The notes under the pieces were generated by a model, which was given only the letters and a program-made list of their open reading frames with translations, made no database searches and was not told the origin of the DNA. From assembly GCA_017431035.1 (NCBI GenBank), contig JAFRLW010000028.1:174386-238385 (forward strand): 64,000 nucleotides of DNA. The letters are read 5' to 3'. This document shows positions 18,910 to 27,187 of this stretch, in pieces; position 1 is the first letter of the stretch; the number at the start of each line of letters is the position of its first letter. Made by a program: the position numbers and the translations under genes. This DNA is from Clostridia bacterium. GTDB lineage: Bacteria; Bacillota; Clostridia; Oscillospirales; Acutalibacteraceae.

Positions 18910-18912
18910 CTT

Positions 18913-19854
18913 TTATGCTCTGTTAAACTTGGCTTTAGGTTGTTTGCAACGGGGACAAACAAAGTCATCGGGCAAATCGCTAAAGGCTACGCCGTCGTGC
19001 TCGGCGGGATCGTAAACATATCCGCATACCGAACAAACATATTTGCCGCTTGACTCGTTATCGGAAAAATCGTATTCCTCAAATACGGTTTCCACCGGAT
19101 TATCAAGATCCATAACCCTTTTGGCCTCAAGGTTTTCATATCCCTGCGGCGTATGGGTGCCGCAATATACGGTCGGGTGATTTCTGATAAACTCACGTAC
19201 ACGGTCAAGTGTTTCTCTCGCCGCAGCTTTATCCTCAAAAACAACCGACAACTTGTTTTCGTATAAAGCCTCGTCAACGTAGGTTATATCACCGTGAAGC
19301 ATATAGAAAAGTCCGCCGTCTTCAACTATAACAATACTGTTGCCGTTTGTGTGTCCTTTTGCTTTTATAAAGGTTACTTTTTCGGTTATTTTTTGGCTCT
19401 CTGGGAAATTATAGTATGCACCGTCAGTAAAATGTACCGGTACTATATTATCAATTCCCGCAAGTTCGTCGGCGGTGATTTCGTCGGCATTAACGTATAT
19501 TTTTGCATTCGGGAAAGAACGCAATTCGCCCGAGTGGTCGGCGTGTTTGTGAGTGAGCAAAATCTTTGTCACACTATCGGGAGTGTAACCGAGTTTTGAA
19601 AGCGCCTCCATATAACTGCAAATATCACGGCCGGTGTAAGCGGGACTTGTTTCATCGGGCTTTTCCTCCGGTGTGCCGGCAGGCAGTCCCGTGTCGACAA
19701 GTATAACCTCGTCGCCCGTATCTATAAGATAGTTTTGCAAACTGCCTCTGTAACGTATATTCGGGTCAAACTTTTCAGCGCCCTCTTCTCCGCCAAAGGC
19801 GAAAGGCTGACCGTAAAAGCCGTTTTCTCTGAACTTTACTGCTTTTATATCCAT
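18913..19854 (-). CDS. Metallo-beta-lactamase hydrolase with C-terminal rubredoxin
   Basis: 313 residues. The N-terminal roughly 255 residues form a metallo-beta-lactamase fold with [10 protein letters not shown] (HxHxDH), [13 protein letters not shown] and [10 protein letters not shown], all metal ligands. The last 45 residues are a rubredoxin with [10 protein letters not shown] and CPRCKQP, whose four cysteines bind one iron. Unlike flavorubredoxins there is no flavodoxin domain. A one-electron carrier on an MBL enzyme suggests oxygen, NO or peroxide reduction or thiol redox work, but a lactonase-like hydrolase with a regulatory rubredoxin is also possible. SD GGAGGG. Single-gene unit with its own terminator. 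Confidence 0.87.
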   Translation of the reverse strand: MDIKAVKFRENGFYGQPFAFGGEEGAEKFDPNIRYRGSLQNYLIDTGDEVILVDTGLPAGTPEEKPDETSPAYTGRDICSYMEALSKLGYTPDSVTKILLTHKHADHSGELRSFPNAKIYVNADEITADELAGIDNIVPVHFTDGAYYNFPESQKITEKVTFIKAKGHTNGNSIVIVEDGGLFYMLHGDITYVDEALYENKLSVVFEDKAAARETLDRVREFIRNHPTVYCGTHTPQGYENLEAKRVMDLDNPVETVFEEYDFSDNESSGKYVCSVCGYVYDPAEHDGVAFSDLPDDFVCPRCKQPKAKFNRA

Positions 19855-19972
19855 TGTTTCCCTCCGTTTTGTTTTTTTACTTCTATATTATACAAAAAAA
19901 CTATCGTTTTATCAATATATATTTGAACTCGCCTGTTATGCATTTTTGCATTTTTATTGATAAACTAAAAAA

Positions 19973-19994
19973 CGGAGCAGGAAAACCTGCTCCG
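19973..19994 (-). terminator. Terminator of MATE gene
   Basis: Perfect stem CGGAGCAGG/CCTGCTCCG, loop AAAA, then TTTTTT on the minus strand. Confidence 0.9.
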
Positions 19995-20009
19995 GTACAT
20001 AGGATCAAA

Positions 20010-21332
20010 TCATTCAACTCTCAGGATGTTGTACTTGTTTTTCTTGAGGAAATACCCGTAGGCGACGGCGGAAACGACGCTGTCAAAGGCGTTACCGATA
20101 CCGAACATCAAAGCGATGCCGAGGAGGGTCGGCGTCCATACGCCGGTCAGATACAGAATGAAGAACGTTCCGTAATAGACCGTGTTGGTGACGACCGATT
20201 CGAACAGCATATAGTTGGTTTTACCTCTGCCGTAAAAGGTGCAGTCAAACACATTCTGAAAGGCGTAAAGGACGTAAAAACCGAACAGGACCATCACCAG
20301 TTCAAATAGCTTGTCCACGTCAGAATAGCCGAGAACGTACTGCATAAACGGCTTGTAGGTCGGGATCAGCACCGCCCACAGAACGCAGACGATCGCGGTA
20401 ATTGAAAAATATCCGAGGGAATTGTGCTCGACCGCTTTTTCGTCGGTGGCGGTCTCCTGCTTGATCAATTCGCCCAACTGGATCACCGGCAGGAGCATCC
20501 AGCCCCAGATGAAATTGTTGGCGACCCAGTAAGTCCCTTGCTCGCCCACCATATTGACCATGCGCGACACCATCAGCATATAGGCGATATTGCGCACGAA
20601 GGATTCCAGTCCCGAGATGCCGCCGATCTTCGCAAAGTCTTTTGCCCACGCAAACGAGAGCTTTCCGCGGCTGAAAATGCGGCAGCCCTGTTTTGCAAGA
20701 ATGACAACGGCGGTGACAAACAGCAAAGCGTTCACGATGATGTTGGAAACGCCGATGCCGTTCACGCCGAGGTTCAGCGAAACGGGCAGGGTGGAAACGA
20801 GGAAGGTATCCGAAATAACGCAAAGAACGAGTTTCACGCCGGTCAGTATGTAGACGAAACGGTCTTTGCCGAGGGTGACGAGCGCAACGGAAACGAAGCT
20901 GAACAGGATCCCGAAGATATTGGCGACCGCTTCAATGCGGATATAGGCTGCGGATTCCTTGATGATGTCAGGCGACGCCGCCATAGCCGAAAGCAGTGGC
21001 TCTGCGAATATCAGGATCACCGCCGACAGCGCCGAATAGACGCCGAGCGAGATCAGAAGTCCGGTCTTTATGCGGTTGGTGAATTCCTTTTTGTCGGAAA
21101 CGACTTTTCCAATAAAGAAGAACAGGGGCAGGATGATCGCCTCGTTCACGATCTCATAGATCAGATTGACCCAGCTGAGCTGACCCGCGATGGAATAAGA
21201 CCATTCGCCGGGAAGCTGACCGATAAAAAAGGTGCGAAGCGTCGTATAGATCGCCGGGCAGAGCCCCAAAACGAGCAGCGCCAAGTATAAACGCCGATTG
21301 ATGTGGCGTAATGATTTGATTATTCTTTTCAT
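20010..21332 (-). CDS. MATE-type multidrug/polysaccharide exporter, GC-rich
   Basis: 440 residues, about twelve membrane helices, with the two-fold repeat and loop words of MATE/MOP exporters (GIGVSNIIVNAL, YGRGKTNYMLFE). I start at the ATG preceded by AGGA; three earlier in-frame ATGs have no site. Codons here are clearly GC-rich compared with all neighbours (many GCG, CGC, ATC, GTC), so the gene was probably acquired. It lies just downstream of where the tRNA-fMet gene ended before the mobile element came in. Substrate unknown. Confidence 0.8.
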   Translation of the reverse strand: MKRIIKSLRHINRRLYLALLVLGLCPAIYTTLRTFFIGQLPGEWSYSIAGQLSWVNLIYEIVNEAIILPLFFFIGKVVSDKKEFTNRIKTGLLISLGVYSALSAVILIFAEPLLSAMAASPDIIKESAAYIRIEAVANIFGILFSFVSVALVTLGKDRFVYILTGVKLVLCVISDTFLVSTLPVSLNLGVNGIGVSNIIVNALLFVTAVVILAKQGCRIFSRGKLSFAWAKDFAKIGGISGLESFVRNIAYMLMVSRMVNMVGEQGTYWVANNFIWGWMLLPVIQLGELIKQETATDEKAVEHNSLGYFSITAIVCVLWAVLIPTYKPFMQYVLGYSDVDKLFELVMVLFGFYVLYAFQNVFDCTFYGRGKTNYMLFESVVTNTVYYGTFFILYLTGVWTPTLLGIALMFGIGNAFDSVVSAVAYGYFLKKNKYNILRVE

Positions 21333-21361
21333 GTATGACATCCTACAAATCAGTTTTGTAA

Positions 21362-21390
21362 ATGATACCACAAAACGAATGAAAAAACAA
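21362..21390 (-). promoter_or_regulatory. Probable promoter of MATE gene
   Basis: Minus strand TTGTTT, 17 bases, TATCAT, about 30 bases ahead of the chosen start. Confidence 0.45.
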
Positions 21391-21400
21391 TAAAAATAAG

Positions 21401-21432
21401 AGTGGTCATAACTCGAATCCGTTATGACCACT
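21401..21432. promoter_or_regulatory. 12-bp perfect inverted repeat upstream of MATE promoter
   Basis: AGTGGTCATAAC and GTTATGACCACT separated by 8 bases, 11 bases upstream of the -35. It could be an operator for a drug-responsive regulator or an old terminator; a T-rich stretch follows on the minus strand. Confidence 0.45.
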
Positions 21433-21485
21433 ATAAATGGTTTGAATGTTCATAACGCAAGTTAAAAACGCGAGGTACAGACTAT

Positions 21486-21531
21486 AAAAAACGAGAACCT
21501 CAATTACGCGAATTGCGTGTCAAGGCTCTCG
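21486..21531 (-). terminator. Stranded original terminator of tRNA-fMet
   Basis: Minus strand stem CGAGAGCCT/AGGTTCTCG with an inner ACGC/GCGT hairpin, then TTTTTT. It begins three bases past the distal copy of the tRNA 3' end, exactly where a tRNA terminator belongs. It is now 13 kb from the tRNA. Confidence 0.75.
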
Positions 21532-21533
21532 AC

Positions 21534-21544
21534 TGGTTGCGGGG
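21534..21544. repeat. att site, far end of element
   Basis: TGGTTGCGGGG, identical to the encoded CCA end plus most of the acceptor 3' strand of tRNA-fMet; 14 of 17 bases match when extended inward. Confidence 0.8.
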
Positions 21545-21598
21545 GCTGGATAATTACACCCTCTAAGCCCTTTATTTAAGCCATTTTTCAAAATTTGC

Positions 21599-21617
21599 GT
21601 GCAACGAGTGTGCAACG
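21599..21617. repeat. Integrase arm-type sites, far end
   Basis: Two direct GTGCAACG words 11 bases apart (21599 and 21610). The same pair at the same spacing and orientation occurs at the other end. Confidence 0.55.
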
Positions 21618-21644
21618 GAGAGAACCTCAACGTTATTCAAAATA

Positions 21645-21690
21645 GTTATACCCGTTATACCCAAAACTTTTATCTTGTTTTGGGTATAAC
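21645..21690. repeat. GTTATACCC repeats and 13-bp inverted repeat
   Basis: Two direct copies of GTTATACCC (21645, 21654) and one inverted (21682-21690). Bases 21655-21667 and 21677-21689 form a perfect inverted repeat. It lies between att and the integrase gene and is a likely binding site for recombinase or excisionase. Confidence 0.5.
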
Positions 21691-21703
21691 AAAAAATAAA
21701 AGT

Positions 21704-21730
21704 CGGGCACCCGATTATATAGGATGCCCG
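21704..21730 (-). terminator. Terminator of integrase gene
   Basis: Stem CGGGCA/TGCCCG, followed on the minus strand by ACTTTTATTTTTT, 6 bases past the integrase stop. Confidence 0.75.
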
Positions 21731-21736
21731 TAATAT

Positions 21737-22930
21737 TTATGCCTCTAAGCGGACAGCTTGTGTCGGAGTGCCGTAAGAAAACCCGAGGTTTGCAAAGTAA
21801 GCATCCGCCTTCTCAATATTTTCCTGCTGATAACTTTCAAATGCATCACAATAGGTGTTGAGTGTAACTTGAATGTCCGCATGCCCAAGAAGTTTTTGTA
21901 AAACTTTCGGCTGCATACCTGCTTCAATACACCTTGTCGCAAAAGTGTGACGGAGTGAATGAAGGGATACTTTGCCTTTGATATCGGGGTCTAACACATC
22001 GTATTTTTCAATGGTACGCTGAAACTGCATATTAACCTGCGCGGTGTTTATCAATTTGCCTTTGTGAATAAAGATATAATCGTCCTTTTTGTGGGCACCG
22101 CAAAACTTGAGTATTTCCTTAATAAGCGGCATTACCGTCTGAGAAATAGGAATTATCCTTTTGCCTGCTTCGGTTTTAGGGTTCTGTGAAATAAACGCTT
22201 CGCCTTTAAGTCCACGAGCCATTGTTTTATCAATAGAGATTGTTCTGAAATTTAAGTTGATGTCTTTTACTTGTAAGGCATTAATTTCACCCATACGCAT
22301 CCCTGTAAACATTGAAAGTAACATCTGCCAGGAATACTCAACATCATTCTGTGTAATCGCCGTATAAAACCTTTGTTCTTCATCTGTGGTAAGTGCACGC
22401 ACTTTTTCAAAGACTTTTTTAGACTTTGGCTTTTTCACATCTTCCATTGGGTTTTTAATTATAATTCCACGCTTGATTGCCTCTTTCAAAGTTCTTTGAA
22501 CCATAAGGTAAACCTTATTTATAATGCTTTGTGACATACCGGTTTCACACAAAAGAAAGTTTTTGATTTGCGTATAAGATAATTCTTGAATCGGGGTGTT
22601 TCGCATATCACTGTTTTTCTGAATTCTTTTTAGCGTTTCGATATGACGGTAGTAGGTGCCTTCTCTTATATAGTTCAGATTTAATTCGTCATCAAGCATC
22701 AGCCGGGCAAGCTCACATACTGTGATCTCATTCGGGGCAGTATAGCTTCCTGTAATTATACTGTTTTTAATTTCGGTTAATTTCTGGTTTACCTCTTTTG
22801 CGGTTTTAGCAGTCACGCTTCGGCGTATCGGTTTTCCGTCATCGCCGTAGCCGACAACAATCTGACCTCTAAAACCGTTTTTTGTCTTATAAACCGAACC
22901 TTCGCCATTGCCTTTTTTCTTTTTTGCCAT
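21737..22930 (-). CDS. Tyrosine site-specific integrase of the element
   Basis: 397 residues from the ATG with SD AAGGAGG; an in-frame ATG at 23035 would add residues unlike any integrase start. The N-terminal basic segment (GEGSVYKTKNGFRGQIVV) is an AP2-like arm-binding domain, followed by a SAM-like core-binding domain and a catalytic domain: Arg in FTGMRMGEINAL, then HSLRHTFATRCIEAG, LLGHADIQVTLNTY and the nucleophilic Tyr. It recombines the tRNA-fMet att site with the element. It is next to the far att site rather than the tRNA-proximal one. Confidence 0.93.
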   Translation of the reverse strand: MAKKKKGNGEGSVYKTKNGFRGQIVVGYGDDGKPIRRSVTAKTAKEVNQKLTEIKNSIITGSYTAPNEITVCELARLMLDDELNLNYIREGTYYRHIETLKRIQKNSDMRNTPIQELSYTQIKNFLLCETGMSQSIINKVYLMVQRTLKEAIKRGIIIKNPMEDVKKPKSKKVFEKVRALTTDEEQRFYTAITQNDVEYSWQMLLSMFTGMRMGEINALQVKDINLNFRTISIDKTMARGLKGEAFISQNPKTEAGKRIIPISQTVMPLIKEILKFCGAHKKDDYIFIHKGKLINTAQVNMQFQRTIEKYDVLDPDIKGKVSLHSLRHTFATRCIEAGMQPKVLQKLLGHADIQVTLNTYCDAFESYQQENIEKADAYFANLGFSYGTPTQAVRLEA

Positions 22931-23003
22931 TTTTAATTCCTCCTTATTTTTGGCATTCGCACGGGCATTGTAGAACAATGCCCCAAAAAACTCAAAAGTG
23001 CGA

Positions 23004-23207
23004 TCAAATTCGCCTTGTCGAAGCCCATTCCACAAACTTAGCTGTCATCACTTTGAGATTCTTTCCGCATTTTACAAGCGGAAAATCTTTACGGCGCATA
23101 ATCTGTCTCGCTACCGGAATAGAACAACCCATAAGAGCGGCAACTTCTTTCGTGCCTATAAACTTCATAAGGTTTATTTCTTTTGGTGTTAATGCTAATT
23201 CACTCAT
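23004..23207 (-). CDS. Excisionase-like HTH protein
   Basis: 67 residues from the ATG with SD GGAGG. A MerR/Xis-type winged helix: MKFIGTKEVAALMGCS, then IPVARQIMRRKDFP, the usual pattern of helix-turn-helix excisionases. It sits 73 bases upstream of the integrase start, the usual xis position, and 13 bases after the parB stop. It probably controls the direction of recombination or integrase expression. Confidence 0.8.
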   Translation of the reverse strand: MSELALTPKEINLMKFIGTKEVAALMGCSIPVARQIMRRKDFPLVKCGKNLKVMTAKFVEWASTRRI

Positions 23208-23220
23208 TCTTGCCACCTCC

Positions 23221-24183
23221 TTATCTCGCACCGTCATCTCGCATACGACACTCACGCTGGTAGTTTTCTTTTGCAAGACGAATAAGCAGTTCTTCCATAT
23301 CTTTCGGCGTTGAACCTCTCGGTGCATACTGCCGTATACTGTCGACCGGAATCTTCAGTTTTTCAACCTGATTGGGTTTTAGCTCGGACATAATTTCGTT
23401 GATAGAATCATAGTCAAGACTGCCTTCGGCGGCGAGTTGCCTCATCCGCCTTGCCTGTGCATGGGACGGGAAGATTTCGGTTTCGTCAATTCTGTCAACT
23501 ATATCCCGCTGTCGTTCTTCGTCAAGGAAAGAAATCTCCACCGCCGGAGACACTTTCATTTTGCCTGTGTCAACATACTCTTGGAGTTCGGGTGTTAGAT
23601 AGGTTAGCCGTATAAACCGCTGAACGGTCGCGCGGCTATCACCGCTGTCTTGCGCTATTCTTTCGTCAGAACGCAACTTCGTCTCAACTTGAGACGAAGT
23701 ACCTTGATGTTTTATGGCTTCAAGTTTCATCCGATATGCCTTACCTCTTTCAACAGGCGATACACTCTCTCGCTGACAGTTTGAATCAACCATTAAAACG
23801 GTTGCCTCGTCACGGTCGATGAAATAAACAACCGCCGGTACTTCTTTGATTTCAAGAAGCTCGGCGGCGTGTACTCTGCGGTGACCGGATATTATTTCGT
23901 ATTCGTCTGGTGTGTCCTCAAGCGGTCTTACGATTATGCGGTTTAATAGCCCTTTCTCTTGAATACTGATTTTAAGTTCCCCCATTGATTCGTCATCTAC
24001 CACCTTGTAAGGATGACCTTCAAACGGATGAAGTTTCTCAAGTTTAATATTTGCCAGTTTCGGTTTTTGTCTCTTTTCAGCCGGTTCCTTTGCCATTGCT
24101 ATATCAAGAAAATCGTTTATTTCCTCCGGTGTTGATTTTTTGTTTACCGTCTTTACGATAGATTGTTTTGTTTCTTTTTTCAT
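23221..24183 (-). CDS. ParB/Spo0J-like partition protein
   Basis: 320 residues. ParB N-terminal nuclease/CTPase-like domain with HPFEGHPYKV, IIVRPLEDTPDEYEIISGHRRVHAAELL (GxRR-type motif) and VDSNCQRESVSPVERGKAYRMK, then the HTH domain (RIAQDSGDSRATVQRFIRL) and a divergent C-terminus. ParB homologues are common on conjugative and mobilizable elements of Clostridia, where they aid maintenance or regulation. No ParA is present. Its start is 4 bases past the relaxase stop, in one operon. Confidence 0.88.
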   Translation of the reverse strand: MKKETKQSIVKTVNKKSTPEEINDFLDIAMAKEPAEKRQKPKLANIKLEKLHPFEGHPYKVVDDESMGELKISIQEKGLLNRIIVRPLEDTPDEYEIISGHRRVHAAELLEIKEVPAVVYFIDRDEATVLMVDSNCQRESVSPVERGKAYRMKLEAIKHQGTSSQVETKLRSDERIAQDSGDSRATVQRFIRLTYLTPELQEYVDTGKMKVSPAVEISFLDEERQRDIVDRIDETEIFPSHAQARRMRQLAAEGSLDYDSINEIMSELKPNQVEKLKIPVDSIRQYAPRGSTPKDMEELLIRLAKENYQRECRMRDDGAR

Positions 24184-24187
24184 ATAA

Positions 24188-25567
24188 TTATCTACTCCAA
24201 TCTCTATTTTTTATTTTTTGTTTTGCTTGTATCTCAAGCGATTGTTCCTGCTTTACGAGTTCTAACAAATGCGGCGATTTGTTCCAAATCTTTTCCGCTT
24301 GTTTGAGTCTCTTTCGCAGGGGTGTAATTTGTTTTGTTAACTCTTTGCGTTGTTCCTTATAAAAATGAATGTCGTCAGGCGTTTTTGCCCGACGACGCTT
24401 GTTGTCATATTTATAACGCTGGTGCTCTAATTCGGAAATTTGTGCTTTTGTGCTTTCAATGTCATTGTATAGGTCTTCAAGAGTTTCAATATTGTTGTTT
24501 CGCATAAAGTGATAGTCGCTTATATATTGCTTTAGGTCTTTTACTTCATGCCTTAAATCTACGGAAAGTAAGAATACTTCTCTCATTTCGTGTAACAGTT
24601 CAAAGGTGCGTATAATAACGAGGAATAATAGTGCAATATAAATCTTTCCGATATCGTGGCTGTGCTCGATTGTAAACTCCAGTTCTTCGATTTCGTATAG
24701 AAGCGGAAATGCTTTCGGCTTGTAAGGCGGATACCTGCGTTTGAAATATTCAAAGTCGGGGTCATTATAGTTTTCATTTAGCCGCTTATTAAGGTATTCT
24801 CTTGTAAATCCGAGAGTATCCATACGCACAGGTCTTTGCCAACCGATTGCCATAATAGTAAGATGCTTTCTATCGTTATTTATTGTGTAACCGATAGATT
24901 TGAGATATCTATACACATCATCGGCACAGTCACAAAACTGTAAAGCATACTCAACATCTTCTTTAATCATATCTCGGTGAGTCATTTGTCCGTTACGCTG
25001 AACCCAGTATTCTTTCTTTTTGCCTTTGCTGTAAAAGTTGCTGTTTTCTAAAACCGACTTACCGTATTCACGGCAGACTTCATCAGATACCTTACGGAGT
25101 TCTATATGGTCGCCGATTTTGTTATTGAACTTTTGTCCGTCTTTGAATGAGCAGGGATTTAGAATGAGATGGCAATGAGTTGACTCTGTGTTCAGATGAA
25201 CGGTGACGAGAACTTGATACTCATCTCCCCACATTCTTCGCGCGGTTTCTTTACCGATTTCAAACGCTTCCTCGGGTGTAACTTCGCCGGGCTTAAAGCT
25301 CTGTATGCCGTGATAAGCGACTACCTTACCTTTCATACCGAATCGCCTTTGAACCGAAACCATTTCGGCATAGGCGTTTTGTTTTGAACAGTTGATACCC
25401 GCAACGAACATCTGCTTATCTGTTTTGTCATCATTCTGCGCATACTGAACTGCCGAGTATAAATCATCGTCAAGGTACTCTTTCGGTATTGTTTTGTCGG
25501 GATTGTCGGCATACTCGAGTGTGGCTTTCAGGTTTCCGTAAACGGGCCAGAATCCTGTAACTGCAAT
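24188..25567 (-). CDS. Relaxase (MOBP-like mobilization nuclease), apparent ATT start
   Basis: The first ATG in frame is at 25411, but the reading frame continues upstream through typical relaxase N-terminal sequence (AVTGFWPVYGNLKATLEY). The only start-like codon before the in-frame TAA is ATT at 25567, giving 459 residues. Motif III is visible as VTVHLNTESTHCHLILN, the His triad that binds metal. A long C-terminal coiled coil follows (residues about 330-440). It nicks oriT and leads DNA transfer. It overlaps the mobC end by 40 bases. Start choice is inference; frameshifting from mobC is an alternative. Confidence 0.85.
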   Translation of the reverse strand: MAVTGFWPVYGNLKATLEYADNPDKTIPKEYLDDDLYSAVQYAQNDDKTDKQMFVAGINCSKQNAYAEMVSVQRRFGMKGKVVAYHGIQSFKPGEVTPEEAFEIGKETARRMWGDEYQVLVTVHLNTESTHCHLILNPCSFKDGQKFNNKIGDHIELRKVSDEVCREYGKSVLENSNFYSKGKKKEYWVQRNGQMTHRDMIKEDVEYALQFCDCADDVYRYLKSIGYTINNDRKHLTIMAIGWQRPVRMDTLGFTREYLNKRLNENYNDPDFEYFKRRYPPYKPKAFPLLYEIEELEFTIEHSHDIGKIYIALLFLVIIRTFELLHEMREVFLLSVDLRHEVKDLKQYISDYHFMRNNNIETLEDLYNDIESTKAQISELEHQRYKYDNKRRRAKTPDDIHFYKEQRKELTKQITPLRKRLKQAEKIWNKSPHLLELVKQEQSLEIQAKQKIKNRDWSR

Positions 25568-25851
25568 AAAGCACCACCGTCCTTTCCAGGCAGAAGCAAA
25601 GTGTTAGAAATCTCTTTAAGCAACGCCTCAATCTTTGAATCGAGTTCGGGTGAACTGCTTTTGTCTTCTAAGCCGCCTATCTTTTCGAGCAACTTAAAAA
25701 GAGCATCAGGCGGAACCGCTCTCGGCTCATAACCCAATGCTCTTTGCTTGACATATTCAGTTCTCGATATACCGCATTTTTTTGCCTTTGCCGTAATGAT
25801 TTGCTTTTCCTTTTGTGACAAGCGAAAAGTGATTCTTGTTTCTTTCCCCAT
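25528..25851 (-). CDS. mobC: MobC-like relaxosome accessory protein
   Basis: 107 residues. N-terminal ribbon-helix-helix-like DNA-binding part (ETRITFRLSQKEKQIITAKAKKCGISRTEYVKQRALG), the hallmark of MobC/NikA-type proteins that bind oriT and help the relaxase, then a leucine-rich tail. It lies directly upstream of and overlaps the relaxase, and directly downstream of the putative oriT. The last roughly 13 codons overlap the relaxase frame. Confidence 0.87.
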   Translation of the reverse strand: MGKETRITFRLSQKEKQIITAKAKKCGISRTEYVKQRALGYEPRAVPPDALFKLLEKIGGLEDKSSSPELDSKIEALLKEISNTLLLPGKDGGALLQLQDSGPFTET

Positions 25852-25882
25852 ATAACTTCACATCCTTCCAATGGGGGTTTGG

Positions 25883-25951
25883 GGGCGTTAGCCCTCAAAG
25901 ATTCAGCCGGATATACGGCTGTGACGGGACTTGCGCGGCACACAAAGTCCC
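25883..25951. other. Putative origin of transfer (oriT)
   Basis: Three inverted repeats in 70 bases just upstream of mobC: 25883-25894 (GGGC/GCCC), 25905-25920 (AGCCG/CGGCT) and 25926-25951 (GGGACTT/AAGTCCC around GCGCGGCACAC). A G-rich run lies at the mobC end. Position and structure fit a MOBP-type oriT; the nic site is not assigned. Confidence 0.55.
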
Positions 25952-26096
25952 TGCTTGCTAAACTATAGGACAGACTATTTCTTTAAGTCTCCCGGTTAGC
26001 CGTTTGATACCCACATAGGCATCAGCTCCTTTCTTGTTTTCTATATAAAAACAACCGATATTTCTATCGCTTATCTTTACATCTTTGGTAGCAGTA

Positions 26097-26622
26097 GTAG
26101 CAGTAAATTTTATGTTGGTGCTACATTTTAAAGCATTATATGCAATGTTTGTTTGAGGTGAATTGGTAAGGTGCAATCTTTGCACCTTACCAAAGATATG
26201 ACTGTCATTGACATAAGAATTTCCCAAGTGCTAAAAATGATCACTTGGGAGGCAGTTCTTCAGCAGCATATATTTTTGGTAAGAGGAAAAATTTTCCTCT
26301 TACCAGACTTTTAGTGCAGCCTAAGTTAATTATTTCGGAAGCGGCTTCCAAAACTATTTATTAAACATCAAGATTTCTTTTGTTGATTTAGTAAGGGGCA
26401 AATTTTTCCCCTTACTAAATCATAGGCATACAAGTTTATTTTAGTAAGTTATCAATTTGATAACTTACCAGCCAACATCTATTTTCAGCAAAGCTTGTAT
26501 TTTTATCGTTGCTTTTCTCAGGTGGTCAAATTGACCACTTGTGAAAATTTTTAGATTTATACTGAAAATCAATGGCTGAGTATAGAGTTTGGTAAATGTT
26601 CATTTTGAACACTTACTAGACT
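26097..26622. repeat. Array of eight to nine regularly spaced palindromes
   Basis: Palindromes at 26097-26124 (weak), 26163-26193, 26222-26250, 26277-26305, 26337-26349, 26385-26421, 26444-26468, 26513-26547 and 26586-26622. Arms are 6-17 bp, loops mostly 1-9 bases, centres 52-74 bases apart. Several share outer GGTAAG/CTTACC and inner CAA/TTG, while the middle 4-6 bp differ in each and change on both arms together. No gene spans the array convincingly. Confidence 0.8.
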
Positions 26623-26639
26623 GCTTTAATAAATATTTA

Positions 26640-27060
26640 TAAAATTGGTACCAGTATTCTTTATTCAGATTATCGGCTTCAACGCATTTACATGGTGATA
26701 TGTGACTGTATTTATTCTGCCCCCAGTCACAGGGAGAATGCCGGTAAAGTCCGCAGTATCGAACTTTCATATGCCGCCCGATTAAGTCTCTGCTTCCAAC
26801 TTAAAGGACTGCATCCGAATTCCTAGCTACATTTTGTAGAAGTATCATTATACCCCTTCGTCTGTCATCGCCCACAAAGTAATACTGTTATCTACTTTGC
26901 CCGTGATACTGATTTATCGCTCGCCCGTCTGTTCCGACGAGGTCTTGGCGCTCAGCTCCGGCGGCTTGCCTTACGGCAACGAAAGGGAACGTAACCCGAC
27001 ATTCTTTCTATTCAGTTGTAACGGAAAGGAATTTCTCTATTCCTCTCCAATATATAACGA
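26640..27060. other. Gene-free GC-richer region, candidate structured RNA or DNA
   Basis: No supported ORF in 420 bases. It contains 26701-26731 (TGTGACTG/CAGTCACA), a CTACA/TGTAG hairpin near 26827-26839 just downstream (minus strand) of TATAAT at 26852-26847, and complementary GCAGTCC/GGACT words. With the adjacent palindrome array it could form one long minus-strand non-coding RNA. No clear -35 was found. Confidence 0.35.
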
Positions 27061-27136
27061 GATAACTATGTAAAAAATATTCCTGATTATTAAAAATTTT
27101 TTTGAAAATCTTAAAAAACTTTTATAAACGCAAAAA

Positions 27137-27169
27137 ACGGCGCCGACCTTTTTTAGAGATCGACGCCGT
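27137..27169 (-). terminator. Terminator of sigma-like gene
   Basis: Stem ACGGCGTCGA/TCGGCGCCGT (one G-T pair) on the minus strand, then TTTTTTG, 19 bases past the stop. Confidence 0.85.
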
Positions 27170-27187
27170 AAATTTTATTGCCAACTA

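Noticed and set aside
25958-26227. 89-codon ORF on the minus strand running through the palindrome array
   Set aside because: It crosses palindromes H1 and the weak upstream hairpin, has no ribosome site at its ATG, and its composition follows the repeats. A short GTG-started C-terminal part has a site (AAAGGAG) but only about 19 codons.
26097-26622. CRISPR array
   Set aside because: The units are palindromes of differing sequence, not identical repeats with unique spacers, and there are no cas genes.
26097-26622. Integron attC array
   Set aside because: Spacing is too short for cassettes, and no attC core sites or integron integrase are present.
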